From contig UQDO01000004.1 in assembly GCA_900539855.1 (NCBI GenBank), positions 11,828-75,827 of the forward strand: a stretch of 64,000 nt of DNA, written 5' to 3'. The stretch comes from an uncultured Oscillospiraceae bacterium (GTDB lineage Bacteria; Bacillota; Clostridia; Oscillospirales; Acutalibacteraceae). The notes under the pieces were generated by a model that had not been told where the DNA came from, ran no database searches, and saw nothing but the letters and a program-made list of their open reading frames with translations. Within the stretch, counting starts at the first letter, position 1. Every line of letters starts with the position of its first letter. Position numbers and translations under genes: made by a program. Of this stretch, positions 27,395 to 36,116 are shown piece by piece.

Positions 27395-27422
27395 TTGACA
27401 TCTGAGTAAATAATGGTATAAT
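27395..27422 (+). promoter_or_regulatory. Consensus sigma-A promoter of the sortase cluster
   Basis: TTGACA (27395-27400), 16-bp spacer, TATAAT (27417-27422): both hexamers are perfect. It suggests strong expression of the secreted protein that follows. Confidence 0.9.
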
Positions 27423-27458
27423 ATCTTGTGTAAGCAATCAAATACAGGAGGAATAATC

Positions 27459-28082
27459 ATGAAAAAAATTATTGCTATTTTGGTCGCGGTTCTTACCATA
27501 TGTGCATGTGCATTTTCTGCGAGTGCCGCTACCGGTATTTCTGCCGATGAAAAGAAAATTATTAATGCTCTTTCTCAGAAGATTACCATGGCCAGTGGTA
27601 AAGTTGTCGCTCTCCCTGATAAATACATCAACCAGGCTGAAGATTACCTCACCAAGGCTGAACTTACCAGTGATCAGATCACTTCCATCCTCGGATACAT
27701 CAAGAACGCTCAGAATGCTGTCAAGGCTTCCAAGGCTCAGAGCCTCAGTGTAGCTGAAGAGAACGTCAAGAAGGAAGTTGTTAAGGAAGCACAGGCTGCC
27801 GCTGCTGTTATAAATGCAACGCTTTCTGTTTCTTCTACTCCTGTTACTGATAATAAGGGTCAGGTAACCGCAAACTATACTGTATCGCTTGTGTTCAACG
27901 AGAATTCCAATGTTGAAGGTTACACCTCGGGAACAAAGATCACCCTTGACACTAAGGACAGTGAGATTGTTCAGACAGGTGCTGAGGGCAGCGTGATGGC
28001 TGTTGTTATAGGCAGTGTTGTTGTTCTTGCAGCTGCTGCATATGTAGTTGTTGTTTCTGGCAAGAAGGTATTTTCTAAGTAA
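27459..28082 (+). CDS. Secreted cell-surface protein with sortase-like C-terminal signal
   Basis: A 207-residue protein. Residues 1-25 are a signal peptide (MKKIIAILVAVLTICACAF, cleavage near SASA-A). The mature part is an alanine/lysine-rich helical region (about 30-120) followed by a beta-rich region (TLSVSSTPVTDNKGQVTANY...VSLVFNENSN). The C-terminus has the layout of a wall-sorting signal: IVQTG at about 170-174, a hydrophobic stretch (VMAVVIGSVVVLAAAAYVVVV) and a basic tail KKVFSK. IVQTG is not the classical LPXTG. The class D sortase gene follows after 9 bp. Perfect promoter, AGGAGG site and biased codons (AAG, ATC, GCT) suggest an abundant product. Domain family not recognised. Confidence 0.82.
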   Translation: MKKIIAILVAVLTICACAFSASAATGISADEKKIINALSQKITMASGKVVALPDKYINQAEDYLTKAELTSDQITSILGYIKNAQNAVKASKAQSLSVAEENVKKEVVKEAQAAAAVINATLSVSSTPVTDNKGQVTANYTVSLVFNENSNVEGYTSGTKITLDTKDSEIVQTGAEGSVMAVVIGSVVVLAAAAYVVVVSGKKVFSK

Positions 28083-28091
28083 TCCAGAAAA

Positions 28092-28811
28092 ATGAAAAAC
28101 AGAACTTATAAAAAAAGCGCTGTTTTAAAGAGATTAACGGCTTTCTTAGGATTGCCGTTAATCTTTGTTTTTATAGCGTATTTTACTGTGTATTTGATCG
28201 CAAATCCTATTGTTGCTCCCGCAGCTTCGCTTTTGTCGATGCTTGTCGGTGATACTGTACCGAGTTTTGACTCAGACAATAATTCAAACGAAAATGTTGA
28301 TTTTGTTGAAATCGGGACAAAGCAGGAAGAAACAATTCCGATCGACAGCATCAATTTCCCGAAGGTGGGAGACAAATATGCACACATTACGATTCCGGGT
28401 ACCGGTGTTGACTGTGATGTATATTACGGTGACTCAAATCCGGTGCTGAAAAAAGGTCCCGGTCAGTATGAATGGAGCAAGCTGCCTGGGTTTGGAAGTA
28501 CCACGCTTGTTGCTGCACATGTAACAACGCATTTTAAGGGTCTGCAGTATGTTAATATCGGAGACACTATATATTATACAACCTCTTACGGTGCATATGA
28601 ATATAAGGTGACCGATATATTGGTTGTAAAAGCCGCTGAGGCGAAGGCAGCTTATGACCTGAGGGCAGAATACGATAATTTAGTGCTTTATACATGTTAC
28701 CCCTTCTATTCTGTTGCTTTTAGATCACAACGCTTCTTTGTCTGCGCCGAATTGGTTTCGGGACCCCGTGTTAATATTTATCAGACCGACAGTGCGGAGG
28801 GTGCGCAATGA
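28092..28811 (+). CDS. Class D sortase
   Basis: A 239-residue membrane-anchored transpeptidase: basic N-terminus, one span (18-45), linker rich in Asn/Glu and the sortase barrel. Catalytic His is in LVAAHVTTHF (about 143), Cys in NLVLYTCYPF (about 201) and Arg in FRSQRFF (about 214). The YTCYPF context and the HITIPGTGVDCDVYYG start are class D features, though AAH replaces the common AGHR. It should link substrates to peptidoglycan or to each other. It lies between its likely substrate and a four-span protein whose start overlaps its stop by 4 bp, so all three form an operon. Confidence 0.93.
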   Translation: MKNRTYKKSAVLKRLTAFLGLPLIFVFIAYFTVYLIANPIVAPAASLLSMLVGDTVPSFDSDNNSNENVDFVEIGTKQEETIPIDSINFPKVGDKYAHITIPGTGVDCDVYYGDSNPVLKKGPGQYEWSKLPGFGSTTLVAAHVTTHFKGLQYVNIGDTIYYTTSYGAYEYKVTDILVVKAAEAKAAYDLRAEYDNLVLYTCYPFYSVAFRSQRFFVCAELVSGPRVNIYQTDSAEGAQ

Positions 28812-29662
28812 ATATAGTTGAAAAAATTGCTGCCGCTTTGCTTTCTTTTTTGATAGCGCTCGCAAGCTTTGTCGCAATTTTGTCATTGGTTTTCAGCAAA
28901 ACTGTCTGCGACCCTGCGTTTATGGAGGATGTCCTTTCGAAAAATCATTATTATGATTCGATATTTGAGGAGTATTGCGAGTCGGTTGAAAGTCTTGCGA
29001 TTCCTGCAGGAATTGACGAGGGCGTGTTCTCCGGCGTTGTTAAAAAGCAGGAATTCTGCGAGTATATCAACAAAATACTTTATGCCGCTTATAACGACCA
29101 GACCGGTTATGCCGGAGATGTATTTAATTATGACGGCGTTTACAGCAGATTTTACTCCTCAATGACCGAATTTGCTGAGGGCAAAGGCATAGCAGTTACA
29201 GACGAATTGACCGAGGGACTGGATAATGTTGCAACACTTTGTGCATCGACCTGCAGAACATACTGTACTCTGCCGTTTATAGATACTATCGGCGGATATG
29301 CCACAGAATTCAGCCGTTATTTTAATTTGTCTGCTGTATTGGCGTCTGTTTTTGCGCTGTTTTTGATAATTTTGCTTTGCATCTCAAAAAAATGGCGGAG
29401 CATTGCATTGCTGCTTGCTTCAATAGCCGCTATGACCGACGGTCTGATGCTCACAGCAGCTCCGGCTGCTATACTTATATCAGAAAAGATCAGATATTTA
29501 CAGATAGAATTAAAATCGCTGTACCTTTTTGCTGTCGGATATTCCGAGGAACTGCTGCTGCGTATTCTTATTTCGGGTTTGGTGCTGATTGCCTTTGCCG
29601 CTGCACTGTTTGTAATTTACAATGTCGTTCTTTATAAGCATCGGGGAATAAAAACACAATGA
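28808..29662 (+). CDS. Four-span membrane protein of the sortase operon, unknown
   Basis: A 284-residue protein I do not recognise. One N-terminal span (7-30), then an extracytoplasmic domain of ~145 residues with seven cysteines (including LCASTCRTYC near 140-150), then three spans (about 178-198, 204-226, 257-280) and a short basic tail. It overlaps both neighbours by 4 bp, so is translated with the sortase and the reductase. Context suggests an accessory factor of sortase-dependent surface assembly, but this is inference only. The cysteines could form disulphides outside the cell. Confidence 0.75.
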   Translation: MNIVEKIAAALLSFLIALASFVAILSLVFSKTVCDPAFMEDVLSKNHYYDSIFEEYCESVESLAIPAGIDEGVFSGVVKKQEFCEYINKILYAAYNDQTGYAGDVFNYDGVYSRFYSSMTEFAEGKGIAVTDELTEGLDNVATLCASTCRTYCTLPFIDTIGGYATEFSRYFNLSAVLASVFALFLIILLCISKKWRSIALLLASIAAMTDGLMLTAAPAAILISEKIRYLQIELKSLYLFAVGYSEELLLRILISGLVLIAFAAALFVIYNVVLYKHRGIKTQ

Positions 29663-30450
29663 AAAAGATATGCGTTATAACCGGAGGTACGTCCGGCATA
29701 GGTAAAGCGACGGCACGGTATATATCGGAAAAGAATTATAAAGTTTATGAAATATCGAGACATGCTCCGCAAAGTAATGAGTGCGAGCATGTTACGGCTG
29801 ATGTGACCGATGCGGTTGCTGTAAAACAAGCTGTGGACCTGATCGTGTCACGCGAAGGTCGTATTGATCTGCTTGTAAACAGCGCCGGTTTCGGAATTTC
29901 AGGCGCTGCCGAATTCACTAATATTAAAGACGCGAAAAGTCAGTTTGATGTAAACTTTTTTGGTATTTTTAATATGTGTAAAGCGGTAATCCCTGTAATG
30001 AGAGGGAAGGGTGCCGGCAGAATAATCAACATCGGATCGGTCGCGGGCGTCGTACCGATACCTTTTCAGAGCTTTTATTCGGCATCAAAGGCTGCCATAT
30101 TGTCGTTCTCGATGTCGCTGGCAAATGAACTGCGTCCGTTCGGGATAACGGTGATATGTATTCAGCCCGGAGACATTAAAACCGGTTTTACCTCGGCGAG
30201 GGTCAAAACAGCAGACGGTGACGATGTTTATGATGGCAGAATATCACGCTCTGTATCGAAAATGGAGTATGATGAGCAGACGGGTATGCCGCCTGAAGCT
30301 GCCGGTAAATTTATAGCTAAGGCTGCGATCGGCAGCTCAAAGCGTCCGGTAAGAACTATAGGCTTCAGCTATAAAGTTGTTTGTTTCCTTGCTAAAATTC
30401 TGCCATTAGGGCTTATGAACAAAATAATCGGAAAATTATACGCTGATTGA
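29659..30450 (+). CDS. Short-chain dehydrogenase/reductase (SDR)
   Basis: A 263-residue classical SDR. NAD(P) motif TGGTSGIGKATARY at the N-terminus, NSAGFG (NNAG-like), catalytic Ser in IGSVAGVV and YSASKAA with Tyr and Lys, then CIQPGDIKTGF. The C-terminal extension ends hydrophobically (VVCFLAKILPLGLMNKIIG), possibly membrane-associated. The substrate is unknown. It shares ATGA with the four-span gene, so is co-transcribed with the sortase operon, which is unusual for an SDR. Confidence 0.88.
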   Translation: MKKICVITGGTSGIGKATARYISEKNYKVYEISRHAPQSNECEHVTADVTDAVAVKQAVDLIVSREGRIDLLVNSAGFGISGAAEFTNIKDAKSQFDVNFFGIFNMCKAVIPVMRGKGAGRIINIGSVAGVVPIPFQSFYSASKAAILSFSMSLANELRPFGITVICIQPGDIKTGFTSARVKTADGDDVYDGRISRSVSKMEYDEQTGMPPEAAGKFIAKAAIGSSKRPVRTIGFSYKVVCFLAKILPLGLMNKIIGKLYAD

Positions 30451-30455
30451 TTTTA

Positions 30456-30495
30456 GGGGCTTCCGTGAATTTGCCATTTACGGAGCCTTATTTTT
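30456..30495 (+). terminator. Intrinsic terminator after the SDR gene
   Basis: GGCT-(T)-CCGT (30458-30466) pairs with ACGGAGCC (30480-30487), one bulge, then TTATTTTT. Confidence 0.7.
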
Positions 30496-30608
30496 ATAAA
30501 ATTTCAAGAAAAAATGCAACTAAATCTTGAATTATCATGAAATTTGTTGTACTATATAAGATGAATAAAAATACAAACTGTTGAATATGAAATTTTGGTA
30601 GGTGCGGT

Positions 30609-31007
30609 ATGACAAGAAAAGAAGCAAGAGATCAGGCGTTTGTACTTGTTTTTGAAAAATCGCTTAATGAATACGACGTCGCCGAAGTTATCGAAGCGGC
30701 TAAAGAGTGTCGCGATTTTGAAGTTGACGAGGACGGATATGTCGTAAAGGTCTTTACGGGTGTTTATGACAATATCGACGAGATAGATGCATATATTTCC
30801 AAAAACCTTTCCGGTTGGTCCATTGATCGTATTTCAAAGGTCTCACTTGCGGTATTAAGACTGGCAGTTTTTGAAATCAAGCATATGGATGAAATACCTG
30901 CAGCGGTTTCGATAGACGAGGCTGTTGAGCTTTGTAAAAAGTATTCCACAGCCGATGATGCATCATTTGTAAACGGCGTTTTGGGATCAATTGTAAAGGC
31001 TGACTGA
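30609..31007 (+). CDS. nusB: Transcription antitermination protein NusB
   Basis: A 132-residue all-helical protein. Family landmarks: MTRKEARDQAFVLVFE start, IDRISKVSLAVLRLAVFEI and the closing FVNGVLGSIVK. NusB with NusE binds boxA of rRNA leaders and prevents early termination. It heads the operon nusB-M22-xseA-xseB-ispA-dxs-tlyA-nadK-argR-recN, a common clostridial order. Confidence 0.94.
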   Translation: MTRKEARDQAFVLVFEKSLNEYDVAEVIEAAKECRDFEVDEDGYVVKVFTGVYDNIDEIDAYISKNLSGWSIDRISKVSLAVLRLAVFEIKHMDEIPAAVSIDEAVELCKKYSTADDASFVNGVLGSIVKAD

Positions 31008-31008
31008 A

Positions 31009-31950
31009 ATGAGCGTTTCGTTCGGTTTGGATACAAGCAACTATACCACATCGGCTGCACTTTATGACAGCGGCAATGGTAAATATGTAAATTCCAGACG
31101 ACTGCTTGAGGTTGATGCCGGCAATGTAGGATTAAGGCAAAGCGATGCACTTTTTAAACACATAAAGAATTTGCCCGAAATTGTACGGTCGGCTTTTTCG
31201 GATAATAAAAAGAAAATTGATGCTGTCGGCGTCTCGGACCGCCCGCGTTCCGCTCCGGGCAGCTATATGCCTTGCTTTCTTGCAGGCGTTTCTTCAGCCA
31301 CTGCAGTTGCTGCGGCAACGGGAAAACCTATATATATGTTTTCCCATCAGTCGGGGCATATCGCTGCTGCCTTGCTGTCATCGGGTCATACAGAGCTTTT
31401 GAATGAACAATTTATTTCATTTCATGTGTCCGGCGGTACGACCGAAGCACTGCTTGTAACAAGAGATAAAGATACGTTTTTCAGAGCCGATATCGTCGGC
31501 AGATCACTTGATCTTAAAATGGGTCAAGCGGTTGACAGAGTCGGCAATATGTTAGGACTTCCTTTTCCTGCCGGCAAATACCTTGATAAGCTGTCACTTG
31601 AGGGGACATTGCCGGCAAAACCGCATGTAACCTTAAGGGATACCGACTGCTGCATCTCAGGGTTGCAGAATCAGGCTGAAAATCTTCTTAAAAAAGGTAC
31701 GCTGCCCTCAGAGGTTGCACTTTATACTATAACATATCTCAAAGATACGCTTGATAAAATGACTGCGGCTCTGAAGGTGAAATACGGCGATCTTCCATTT
31801 GTCTTTGCAGGAGGAGTTATGTCAAATTCCATTATAAGACGGCATATGACCTCAAAATACGGAGCGTATTTTGCATCACCTGAGCTTTCCGGTGACAATG
31901 CGGTCGGCATAGCCTTTATGACAGATGTTAAATTCAATGAAAACAGGTGA
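31009..31950 (+). CDS. TsaD/Kae1-like (peptidase M22 family) paralogue
   Basis: A 313-residue ASKHA-fold protein. It starts FGLDTSNYTTSAALYD like TsaD (LGIDTSNYTT) and has HVSGGTTEALLV, GQAVDRVGNMLGLPFPAG and FAGGVMSN, which line the nucleotide site. The metal motif of TsaD, HMEGH, is HQSGH here: both His are kept but the Met-Glu is lost. It is therefore probably the second, non-TsaD member found in Clostridia beside nusB/xseA. Function unknown; tRNA t6A synthesis would need the true TsaD elsewhere. It starts 1 bp after the nusB stop. Confidence 0.82.
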   Translation: MSVSFGLDTSNYTTSAALYDSGNGKYVNSRRLLEVDAGNVGLRQSDALFKHIKNLPEIVRSAFSDNKKKIDAVGVSDRPRSAPGSYMPCFLAGVSSATAVAAATGKPIYMFSHQSGHIAAALLSSGHTELLNEQFISFHVSGGTTEALLVTRDKDTFFRADIVGRSLDLKMGQAVDRVGNMLGLPFPAGKYLDKLSLEGTLPAKPHVTLRDTDCCISGLQNQAENLLKKGTLPSEVALYTITYLKDTLDKMTAALKVKYGDLPFVFAGGVMSNSIIRRHMTSKYGAYFASPELSGDNAVGIAFMTDVKFNENR

Positions 31951-31954
31951 TTTT

Positions 31955-33163
31955 TTGAACACGGCTGTACTTACGGTTTCACAGCTTAATAAGTATGTTA
32001 AACTGCTTTTAGACAGCGATAAAGGTTTGAATTCTCTGTTTATTTCCGGGGAAATATCAAATTTCAAGATCAATTCATTCAGCGGTCATATTTATTTTTC
32101 GTTAAAGGATGAATCGGCTGCTGTCAGGTGCGTTATGTTCAAAAGCAGCGCGGCAAGACTTAAATTCCTGCCGGAAGAAGGCATGAAGGTGATATGCCGC
32201 GGCGGCGTGACCGTTTATGAAAGGGACGGGCAGTACCAGCTGTATGTAAATGATATGCAGCCGGATGGCGCCGGCAGCATAGCGATTGCGTTCGAACAGC
32301 TTAAGAAGAAGCTTGCCTCGGAAGGTTTATTTGATGCGGCAAAAAAGCGTCCGCTGCCGAAATTTCCGAAAACCGTTGCAGTTATAACATCCGAGACCGG
32401 TGCTGCCGTACGGGATATTATCAATATTCTGGGCAGACGCTGGCAAATGACAAATGTCTTGTTGTGCCCTGTCTCGGTTCAGGGCGATAACGCCGCACCG
32501 CAAATGATAAGCGCTTTGAAATATGTAAATGATAACAGGCTTTCCGATGTTATAATAATCGGACGCGGCGGCGGATCTGCCGAGGATCTGTGGTGCTTCA
32601 ACGATGAATTGCTTGCGCGTGCGGTCGTTGCATCGGCTATCCCTGTAATATCTGCCGTCGGTCATGAAACCGATTTTACAATTTGTGATTTTGCGGCTGA
32701 CCTCAGGGCACCGACGCCTTCCGCAGCGGCAGAGCTTGCGGTGCCGGACGGCAGGGAAATAAGATCGGTGATTACGGGAATTGATGACCGTATGACCTTA
32801 GCTGTTTGTCAAAAGGTAGGCGCCTGTCATGACAGGCTGAATTCGGCTGTTTCGGGCAGAACATGGAACAACATTTTGTCGTTCTTTTCCGAACCGTCGC
32901 TGCGTCTTGACAACGTAAAAAACAAACTGGATCATGCTTTTGGGCAGCTGTTTACCGACGATACTTCCAAGCTTGCGCTGCTTATGTCAAAGCTGGATGC
33001 ACTCGATCCCATGAAAATATTGCTTCGCGGCTTTTCGGTCGTTAAAAAGCGTGATGCTGTTGTTAAAAGCGTCGGCGAGCTGAACCAGGGCGACAGATTA
33101 GTTGTTAATTTCAGTGACGGAACTGCCGATTGCATCGTACAATCAACCGAAAGGACAAATTAA
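31955..33163 (+). CDS. xseA: Exodeoxyribonuclease VII large subunit
   Basis: About 402 residues. N-terminal OB domain (VLTVSQLNKYVK, FISGEISNFKINSFSGHIYFSLKD is the strongest family mark), then the catalytic domain with VITSETGAAVRDI, IIIGRGGGSAEDLW and VGHETDFTICDFAADLRAPTPSAAAEL. With XseB it degrades ssDNA from both ends to oligonucleotides. TTG at 31955 is chosen, with AGGTGA 4 nt upstream and the M22 stop inside that site; ATGs at 31925 and 31937 have no ribosome site. Confidence 0.94.
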   Translation: MNTAVLTVSQLNKYVKLLLDSDKGLNSLFISGEISNFKINSFSGHIYFSLKDESAAVRCVMFKSSAARLKFLPEEGMKVICRGGVTVYERDGQYQLYVNDMQPDGAGSIAIAFEQLKKKLASEGLFDAAKKRPLPKFPKTVAVITSETGAAVRDIINILGRRWQMTNVLLCPVSVQGDNAAPQMISALKYVNDNRLSDVIIIGRGGGSAEDLWCFNDELLARAVVASAIPVISAVGHETDFTICDFAADLRAPTPSAAAELAVPDGREIRSVITGIDDRMTLAVCQKVGACHDRLNSAVSGRTWNNILSFFSEPSLRLDNVKNKLDHAFGQLFTDDTSKLALLMSKLDALDPMKILLRGFSVVKKRDAVVKSVGELNQGDRLVVNFSDGTADCIVQSTERTN

Positions 33164-33164
33164 A

Positions 33165-33362
33165 ATGCCTAAATCGTTTGAAGATAATATTATTGAACTT
33201 GAAAAGACTGTTCGACGTCTGGAGTCGGGCGACTGCACGCTTGAGGAAGCGGTTGAGCTTTATTCCAAAGGACTGCTGCTGTCTAACGAATGCAAAAAAC
33301 AGCTTGACAGTGCTAAGCAGAAAATTGAAAAACTGCAGGTACCTGACGGGACTGAGGAGTGA
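33165..33362 (+). CDS. xseB: Exodeoxyribonuclease VII small subunit
   Basis: A 65-residue two-helix protein. SFEDNIIELEKTVRRLESGDCTLEEAVELYSKG is the family signature (shown here in part: LESGDCTLEEAVELYSKG). It binds XseA in the exonuclease VII complex. Start ATG 33165, with AAAGGA upstream, 1 bp after xseA. Confidence 0.95.
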   Translation: MPKSFEDNIIELEKTVRRLESGDCTLEEAVELYSKGLLLSNECKKQLDSAKQKIEKLQVPDGTEE

Positions 33363-33367
33363 ATGTT

Positions 33368-34234
33368 ATGTTTGAGGCATACAAGGACGCTGTCGAAAAA
33401 CGGCTTGATGAAATACTCGCTCCTATCAATACAGAGTATTCGGAATTGATAGCAGCAATGAATTACAGCGCCTGTGCAGGCGGAAAAAGACTTCGCCCGG
33501 TGCTGCTTATGGCTTTTGCAGAGGTATGCGGCGGCGACCCGTATAAATGCGTCAAATTTGCCGCTGCGCTCGAAATGATACACACATATTCGCTGATCCA
33601 CGATGATCTTCCCTGCATGGATAACGACGATTTAAGACGGGGCAGACCGTCATGTCATATAAAGTTCGGCGAAGCTAATGCACTGCTTGCAGGCGATGCG
33701 CTGCTTACGGATGCTTTCGCGGTCGCATTGTCAACAGAAGGTGTTGATCCGTCAAATGTGGTAAAAGCTGCGTCTGTTTTGTCAGAATGTTCCGGAAGCC
33801 GCGGTATGATAGGCGGGCAGGTTATTGACCTGAAATATGAGGATAAAAGTATTTCGCTTGACGCGGTAACTGAAATGTATTACCTTAAAACAAGCATGCT
33901 GCTGATAGCTGCTGCCAAGATCGGGTGTATATTGGGCGGCGGTGACCGGCAGGATATAGCTGCTGCCGGTACTTTTGCCAAAAAGCTTGGTCTCGCGTTT
34001 CAGATAAGGGACGATATACTTGATCTTACCGGTACTGCTGAGGAGCTCGGTAAACCGCTGGGCAGCGATGATAAATCGCACAAATCGACATATGTTTCGC
34101 ATGTCGGTCTTGACAAAGCTCAGCATGACGTTAATATGCTGACTGCCGAGGCATTGTCGCAGATTGACAGGTTCGGCTCAAGGTCCGACAGACTCAGAGA
34201 ATACGCTCTTGCGCTTTGTGAAAGGAAAAACTGA
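33368..34234 (+). CDS. ispA: Polyprenyl (farnesyl/geranyl) diphosphate synthase
   Basis: A 288-residue trans-prenyltransferase. First Asp-rich motif HDDLPCMDNDDLRRG (DDxxxxD with two extra residues, typical of the FPP-synthase II group), second motif IRDDILDLTG, plus GGKRLRPVLL. It condenses IPP with allylic diphosphates to farnesyl-PP for undecaprenyl lipid and quinone routes. ATG 33368 has GAGGAG upstream; GTG 33359 lies in that site. Followed by dxs, the first step of the same pathway. Confidence 0.93.
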   Translation: MFEAYKDAVEKRLDEILAPINTEYSELIAAMNYSACAGGKRLRPVLLMAFAEVCGGDPYKCVKFAAALEMIHTYSLIHDDLPCMDNDDLRRGRPSCHIKFGEANALLAGDALLTDAFAVALSTEGVDPSNVVKAASVLSECSGSRGMIGGQVIDLKYEDKSISLDAVTEMYYLKTSMLLIAAAKIGCILGGGDRQDIAAAGTFAKKLGLAFQIRDDILDLTGTAEELGKPLGSDDKSHKSTYVSHVGLDKAQHDVNMLTAEALSQIDRFGSRSDRLREYALALCERKN

Positions 34235-34256
34235 CTTTTGTCAGTTATAATTTATA

Positions 34257-36116
34257 ATGGATCAAAAATATCTCGGAAAGGTAAATTCACCTGAGGATTT
34301 AAAAAAACTGAATAGTGAACAGGTGACCGGGCTTTGTTCCGAGATTAGGGATTTCATGCTCAAGACCGTATCTGAAAACGGAGGTCATCTGGCGTCAAAT
34401 CTCGGTGCTGTCGAACTGACGGTGGCATTGCATAAGGTCTTTTCTTCGCCGCAGGATACTATTGTATTTGATGTCGGTCACCAGTGCTACACACATAAGC
34501 TGCTTACCGGAAGGTATAATGAGTTCACATCCCTTCGTAAGGAAAACGGAATTTCGGGATTTATGAAGCCCGAAGAAAGTCCACATGATCCCTTTATAAC
34601 GGGTCACAGCAGCACCTCGGTGTCGTCAGCCTTTGGTGTATGCAAAGCAAATCAGCTTTTATGCAGCAACTCCTGCTCTGTTGCGGTATTGGGTGACGGC
34701 GCGCTGACCGGCGGCATGGTATATGAAGCGCTGAATAACGTTTCCAAAAAGGATAAGCACCTTATTGTAGTATTAAACGATAATAAAATGTCTATTTCTA
34801 AAAACAGGGGTGCACTGTCTAAGCATTTGAGTGCTATCAGAACAAGAAGAAATTATTTTAAGTTCAAAAACAGCGTCGAACGCTTTTTGGTCAAAATACC
34901 TCTGATCGGACACGGACTTTATACATTGGCGTTCAAATTGAAGAAAACGCTGAAAAGCATGATATACGACAGTAATATTTTTGAATCGCTTGGGTTTTAT
35001 TATATGGGACCTGTGGACGGTCATGATATAGACCGAATGACCGAAATATTTACCATTGCCAAAGACTATGGAAAACCTGTCCTTGTACATGTCAAAACCA
35101 TAAAAGGCAAAGGCTACATTCCTGCGGAACTGGCTCCGGGAGTTTATCACGGCGTCTCGCATTTTGATCCTAAATTCGGTGTTTTATCGCAGGACGGCAC
35201 TACCTTTTCAAAGGTTTTCGGTGACGTGCTCAGCGATATCGCCGCCAAAGACAATAAGGTCTGCGCTATTACAGCAGCGATGACCGACGGAACGGGGCTT
35301 ACAAGATTTGCGTCGGAATTTAAGGACCGGTTCTTCGACGTCGGCATTGCCGAGGAGCATGCTGTGACTTTTTCCGCAGCACTCGCAAAGAAGGGCTTTA
35401 AACCGGTTTTTGCTGTTTATTCAACCTTTTTACAAAGGGGCTATGATCAGATTATTCATGATGCCGCTATAGCAAAATTACCGCTGACATTGGCTGTTGA
35501 CCGTGCCGGATTTGTAGGCAGTGACGGGGAAACGCATCAGGGTCTGTTTGATGTTTCATTTCTTTCGTCGGTGCCGGGTGTTACGGTTTATGCACCGGCT
35601 GATTACGGTGAGCTTGAAAAAATGCTGCGATGCAGGCTGAAATCACCCGAAGGTGTTGCGGCAATCAGATATCCGCGCGGCGGAGCAGAGAAAATAAAAG
35701 AAACAGCTGTTTACAGCTCAGATGTATACTCTGTTTACGGTGATGGCAGCACGGTTGTTGTCACTTACGGCACACTTACGGCGTATGCACTGGCTGCAAT
35801 GAAAGCGCTTGAAACCGACGGTATCAGAATATCGGTGGTAAAGCTGAATATCGTTTGTCCGTTAACCGATGATCTTATCAATACACTTATGAGCTTTGAC
35901 AATATACTCACATTTGAGGAAGGAATATTGAGCGGTTCGGTGTCCGAAAAAATAGCATCACTGCTTTTGCAAAGGGGTTATAAGGGCACATTTAAGATCA
36001 ATGCTGTGACCGGCTTTGTAAAGCAGGCAAGCGTATCGTCACAACAAAAACAGTTCTGTCTTGACAAAGAGTCAATGATAAGACAGGTCAAAGAGGTAAC
36101 AAAACTTGAACACTAA
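34257..36116 (+). CDS. dxs: 1-deoxy-D-xylulose-5-phosphate synthase
   Basis: A 619-residue thiamine-PP enzyme that starts the MEP isoprenoid route from pyruvate and glyceraldehyde-3-P. Marks: GGHLASNLGAVELTVALH, FDVGHQCYTHKLLTGR, the TPP motif GDGALTGGMVYEALNN, VDGHD, and the transketolase part DVGIAEEHAVTFSAALA. The MDQKYLGKVNSPEDLKKL start fits the family, but no Shine-Dalgarno is visible before it. Directly after ispA, it couples entry and chain building of isoprenoids. Confidence 0.96.
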   Translation: MDQKYLGKVNSPEDLKKLNSEQVTGLCSEIRDFMLKTVSENGGHLASNLGAVELTVALHKVFSSPQDTIVFDVGHQCYTHKLLTGRYNEFTSLRKENGISGFMKPEESPHDPFITGHSSTSVSSAFGVCKANQLLCSNSCSVAVLGDGALTGGMVYEALNNVSKKDKHLIVVLNDNKMSISKNRGALSKHLSAIRTRRNYFKFKNSVERFLVKIPLIGHGLYTLAFKLKKTLKSMIYDSNIFESLGFYYMGPVDGHDIDRMTEIFTIAKDYGKPVLVHVKTIKGKGYIPAELAPGVYHGVSHFDPKFGVLSQDGTTFSKVFGDVLSDIAAKDNKVCAITAAMTDGTGLTRFASEFKDRFFDVGIAEEHAVTFSAALAKKGFKPVFAVYSTFLQRGYDQIIHDAAIAKLPLTLAVDRAGFVGSDGETHQGLFDVSFLSSVPGVTVYAPADYGELEKMLRCRLKSPEGVAAIRYPRGGAEKIKETAVYSSDVYSVYGDGSTVVVTYGTLTAYALAAMKALETDGIRISVVKLNIVCPLTDDLINTLMSFDNILTFEEGILSGSVSEKIASLLLQRGYKGTFKINAVTGFVKQASVSSQQKQFCLDKESMIRQVKEVTKLEH

